Source: JAFRXK01 sp045603305 (lineage in GTDB: Bacteria > Bacillota > Clostridia > Lachnospirales > Lachnospiraceae). Taken from it: a DNA stretch of 24,879 nt. The stretch lies in contig JAZULV010000041.1 in NCBI GenBank assembly GCA_045603305.1, positions 1 to 24,879 of the forward strand, written 5' to 3'. The translations under genes and the position numbers were made by a program. The notes below the pieces were generated by a model. That model was not told the origin of the DNA. It saw only the letters and a program-made list of their open reading frames with translations, and did not search any database. Shown one piece after another: positions 23,447 through 24,879 of the stretch; the first letter of the stretch is position 1; each line of letters opens with the position of its first letter.

Positions 23447-23562
23447 CTATCTCATATAACACATGTCATACTATAACTTATATGTATTACGAAATACACA
23501 ATTAATAATATGTTTATCATCCTTTTTCCATAGAATGCCGTAGGCGGTCTCTCTTATAAAGT

Positions 23563-23594
23563 AAAAAAATCAGACCATACTATTATGATCTGAT
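23563..23594 (-). terminator. Intrinsic terminator of the small-protein gene
   Basis: On the minus strand an 11-bp stem (ATCAGATCATA / TATGGTCTGAT, one G-U pair), loop ATAG and seven T, about 60 bases after the stop of the small gene. Confidence 0.87.
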
Positions 23595-23654
23595 CTTTTA
23601 TATAGCATATTTGTCTTTTATTTATTAACTTCTCCTGCAGCAATACAATCTATT

Positions 23655-23858
23655 TCATAAGTCACTTATGTTTTTTATAAAGGCTTCCATTTCTCTTTTT
23701 GAATTTACGGTTCTGCTAGCCTCTATAACCTGCCTCTTTTCCTTTTCTGACATATTTGAAAAATGCTTCATTGCATCTTCATTGGCAGCAAGCCCAAAAC
23801 CTAAACCTATCGGCATTTCGTTTTTTACATCATTCTTTTCTTTATTTGATTCTATCAT
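23655..23858 (-). CDS. Small conserved-looking protein of unknown function, 67 residues
   Basis: The protein reads as a short charged N-terminus, a central MPIGLGFGLAANEDAMKHF segment, and a helical C-terminus SEKEKRQVIEASRTVNSKREMEAF. I recall similar small proteins in Clostridia but know no function. The C-terminal Lys/Glu-rich helix resembles the tail of YdeI/OmdA-type proteins only loosely. ATG at 23858 has GAGG eight bases upstream; an ATG eleven codons earlier has no site. A real gene is supported by the ribosome binding site, good terminator downstream and amphipathic helical sequence. It is isolated between degV and the tRNA array. Confidence 0.7.
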   Translation of the reverse strand: MIESNKEKNDVKNEMPIGLGFGLAANEDAMKHFSNMSEKEKRQVIEASRTVNSKREMEAFIKNISDL

Positions 23859-24027
23859 TATCCAGACCTCTTTACATGTTAGTTTATTCATATATTAGTC
23901 TGAACAAATATTTACGTTATTATTCACGTCATCTTATAATATAATGGTCTTCAAATTTAGTAATAATTTTTAATATTAAAAATCAAATTTAAAAAATCAA
24001 GATTTCCGGTAAATTGTTTTTTGAAAT

Positions 24028-24065
24028 AAAAAAAAGCCTTTTTTCGGCTTAAATAAAGGCTTTTT
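24028..24065 (-). terminator. Terminator of the rRNA-tRNA operon
   Basis: On the minus strand AAAAAGCCTTT pairs with AAAGGCTTTTT in an 11-bp stem, and T continues for eight bases in total. It lies seven bases after tRNA-Lys, the last gene of the array. Nothing else is recognised in 23859-24027. Confidence 0.88.
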
Positions 24066-24072
24066 AGATTAA

Positions 24073-24145
24073 TGAGACATCCGGGATTCGAACCCGGGAC
24101 AACTTGATTAAAAGTCAAGTGCTCTACCGACTGAGCTAATATCCC
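24073..24145 (-). tRNA. tRNA-Lys (TTT)
   Basis: 73-nt cloverleaf: acceptor GGGATAT with ATGTCTC (two G-U pairs), D arm GCTC/GAGC, anticodon TTT in loop CTTTTAA, T loop TTCGAAT, discriminator A. No CCA is encoded. Last gene of the array. Confidence 0.97.
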
Positions 24146-24190
24146 ATCCACAAATATGGAAAGTGCTTTATATCTCTATAAAACACTAAA

Positions 24191-24263
<73 letters not shown>

Positions 24264-24268
24264 ATGAA

Positions 24269-24342
24269 TTGCGGGGACAGGATTTGAACCTGCGACCTCC
24301 GGGTTATGAGCCCGACGAGCTTCCGGACTGCTCTACCCCGCG
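24269..24342 (-). tRNA. Initiator tRNA-fMet (CAT)
   Basis: 74-nt cloverleaf with both initiator hallmarks: the C1-A72 mismatch at the acceptor end (CGCGGGG with CCCCGCA) and three consecutive G-C pairs closing the anticodon stem (GGGCTCATAACCC). Discriminator A, no encoded CCA. Confidence 0.97.
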
Positions 24343-24348
24343 ACAAAA

Positions 24349-24430
24349 TGGATGGAGGTGGATTCGAACCACCGAAGCAATTTGCAGCAGATTTACAGTC
24401 TGTCCCCTTTGGCCACTCGGGAATCCATCC
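24349..24430 (-). tRNA. tRNA-Tyr (GTA)
   Basis: 82-nt class II tRNA with a long variable arm (TGCAAATTGCTTC region), acceptor GGATGGA/TCCATCC, anticodon GTA in CTGTAAA, discriminator A. Only six bases separate it from tRNA-fMet. Confidence 0.96.
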
Positions 24431-24459
24431 ATAACACGATATAAAATTTCAACGTGCCA

Positions 24460-24532
24460 AGCCGATGATCGGACTCGAACCGATAACCTGCTGATTACAA
24501 ATCAGCTGCTCTGCCAATTGAGCCACATCGGC
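24460..24532 (-). tRNA. tRNA-Thr (TGT)
   Basis: 73-nt cloverleaf: acceptor GCCGATG/CATCGGC, anticodon TGT in loop TTTGTAA, T loop TTCGAGT, discriminator T. Confidence 0.96.
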
Positions 24533-24547
24533 ACATTATGAAACTAA

Positions 24548-24620
24548 TGGGACCTACAGGGCTCGAACCTGTGACCCTCTGCTTGTAAGGCAGATGCTCT
24601 CCCAGCTGAGCTAAGATCCC
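24548..24620 (-). tRNA. tRNA-Val (TAC)
   Basis: 73-nt cloverleaf: acceptor GGGATCT/AGGTCCC (one G-U pair), anticodon TAC in loop CTTACAA, T loop TTCGAGC, discriminator A. Confidence 0.97.
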
Positions 24621-24652
24621 TTTTATATAAAATTTATAGCCATCGCTATAAG

Positions 24653-24726
24653 CGACCCGGATGGGATTCGAACCCACGACCTCCGCCGTGACAGGGCGGC
24701 GCTCTAACCAGCTGAGCCACCGGGCC
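24653..24726 (-). tRNA. tRNA-Asp (GTC)
   Basis: 74-nt cloverleaf: acceptor GGCCCGG/CCGGGTC (one G-U pair), anticodon GTC in loop CTGTCAC, T loop TTCGAAT, discriminator G as expected for Asp. First tRNA after the 23S gene. Confidence 0.97.
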
Positions 24727-24732
24727 ATATAT

Positions 24733-24753
24733 GTTTTGAAGCACCTTCAAAAC
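24733..24753 (-). other. Perfect hairpin between 23S rRNA and tRNA-Asp
   Basis: GTTTTGAAG and CTTCAAAAC form a 9-bp stem with a 3-base loop. No T run follows on the minus strand, so it is more likely an RNA processing element in the precursor than a terminator. Confidence 0.6.
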
Positions 24754-24782
24754 TACACATTGGTTTGCAGAACCTTCCTTCT

Positions 24783-24879
24783 GGATAAGCTTTCGACCTA
24801 TTAGTATCAGTCAGCTTAATACATTACTGTACTTACACCCCTGACCTATCTACCTCGTCGTCTTCAAGGGGTCTCTCAG
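24783..24879 (-). rRNA. 23S ribosomal RNA, 3' end (partial)
   Basis: Read on the minus strand, the sequence contains the conserved 3' end of 23S rRNA: AGACCCCTTGAAGACGACGA, then GTAGATAGGTC, AGCTGACTGATACTAATAGG and TCGAAAGCTT. The mature end is placed near 24783 by similarity to other Firmicutes and may be off by a few bases. The gene continues beyond the window. No 5S rRNA gene follows; the tRNA array starts about 57 bases downstream. Confidence 0.93.

Noticed and set aside
23957..24151. Open frame with GILAQSVEHLTFNQVVPGSN
   Set aside because: It is a translation of tRNA-Lys and flanking DNA, a well-known spurious protein pattern.
24269..24541. Open frame beginning MRGQDLNLRPPGYEPDELP across tRNA genes
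   Set aside because: It is the reverse complement of tRNA-fMet, tRNA-Tyr and tRNA-Thr; such translated tRNA sequences are common false proteins.
24495..24728. Open frame beginning MARWLSWLERRPVTAEVVGS
   Set aside because: It lies over tRNA-Asp, tRNA-Val and part of tRNA-Thr; not a gene.

Overview
The window looks like chromosome of a low-GC Gram-positive bacterium of class Clostridia, most likely Lachnospiraceae. Reasons: AT-rich intergenic DNA, AGGAGG-type ribosome binding sites, consensus sigma-A promoters, intrinsic terminators, and protein types typical of that group (AbrB, RicT, DegV, M56/BlaR1 relatives). No database search was possible; family names rest on motifs read by eye.

Layout. 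(1) 1-1657: the 3' part of a plus-strand gene that appears to join the end of an M56/BlaR1-type membrane peptidase to a large extracellular solute-binding-protein-like domain. (2) 1659-3207, minus: a two-gene XRE regulator plus HipA-like kinase module, with two identical perfect palindromes at its promoter. (3) 3353-5511, minus: metG with its own promoter and a terminator hairpin inside a short leader. (4) 5588-7410, plus: a DUF885-type zinc peptidase lipoprotein that seems to begin at CTG. (5) 7476-8681, plus: an Abi_2 (AbiD/AbiF-like) HEPN protein with a palindrome over its promoter, followed by a short structured RNA candidate with its own promoter and terminator. (6) 8802-13063, minus: the two halves of a heterodimeric ABC exporter. 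(7) 13276-15357: thioredoxin and a LacI-type regulator (minus), then abrB (plus). (8) 15356-21599, minus: a tight housekeeping series running from a LURP-one-related protein through an Orn/Lys/Arg decarboxylase-family enzyme, a guanylate kinase-like protein, holB, ricT, a trmN6-like methyltransferase and rsmI. (9) 21681-23446: a cluster of DnaA-box-like sites, then divergent tetR and degV-family genes sharing an operator. (10) 23563-24879, minus: a small conserved-looking protein, seven tRNA genes (transcribed in the order Asp-Val-Thr-Tyr-fMet-Phe-Lys) and the 3' end of a 23S rRNA gene.

The series yaaO-like, nucleotide kinase, holB, ricT, yabB-like, rsmI, convergent abrB, then metG matches the order and orientation of the Bacillus subtilis yaaO-tmk-holB-yaaT-yabB-yabC-abrB-metS region. 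Here about 9.5 kb of other genes (DUF885 peptidase, Abi module, ABC exporter, thioredoxin, LacI regulator) lies between abrB and metG, so this interval looks like an accessory insertion zone in an ancestral backbone. The most unusual items are the peptidase/solute-binding fusion, the Abi protein with its adjacent small RNA, the kinase module with exact operator geometry, the metG leader attenuator and the DnaA-box cluster upstream of the holB series.
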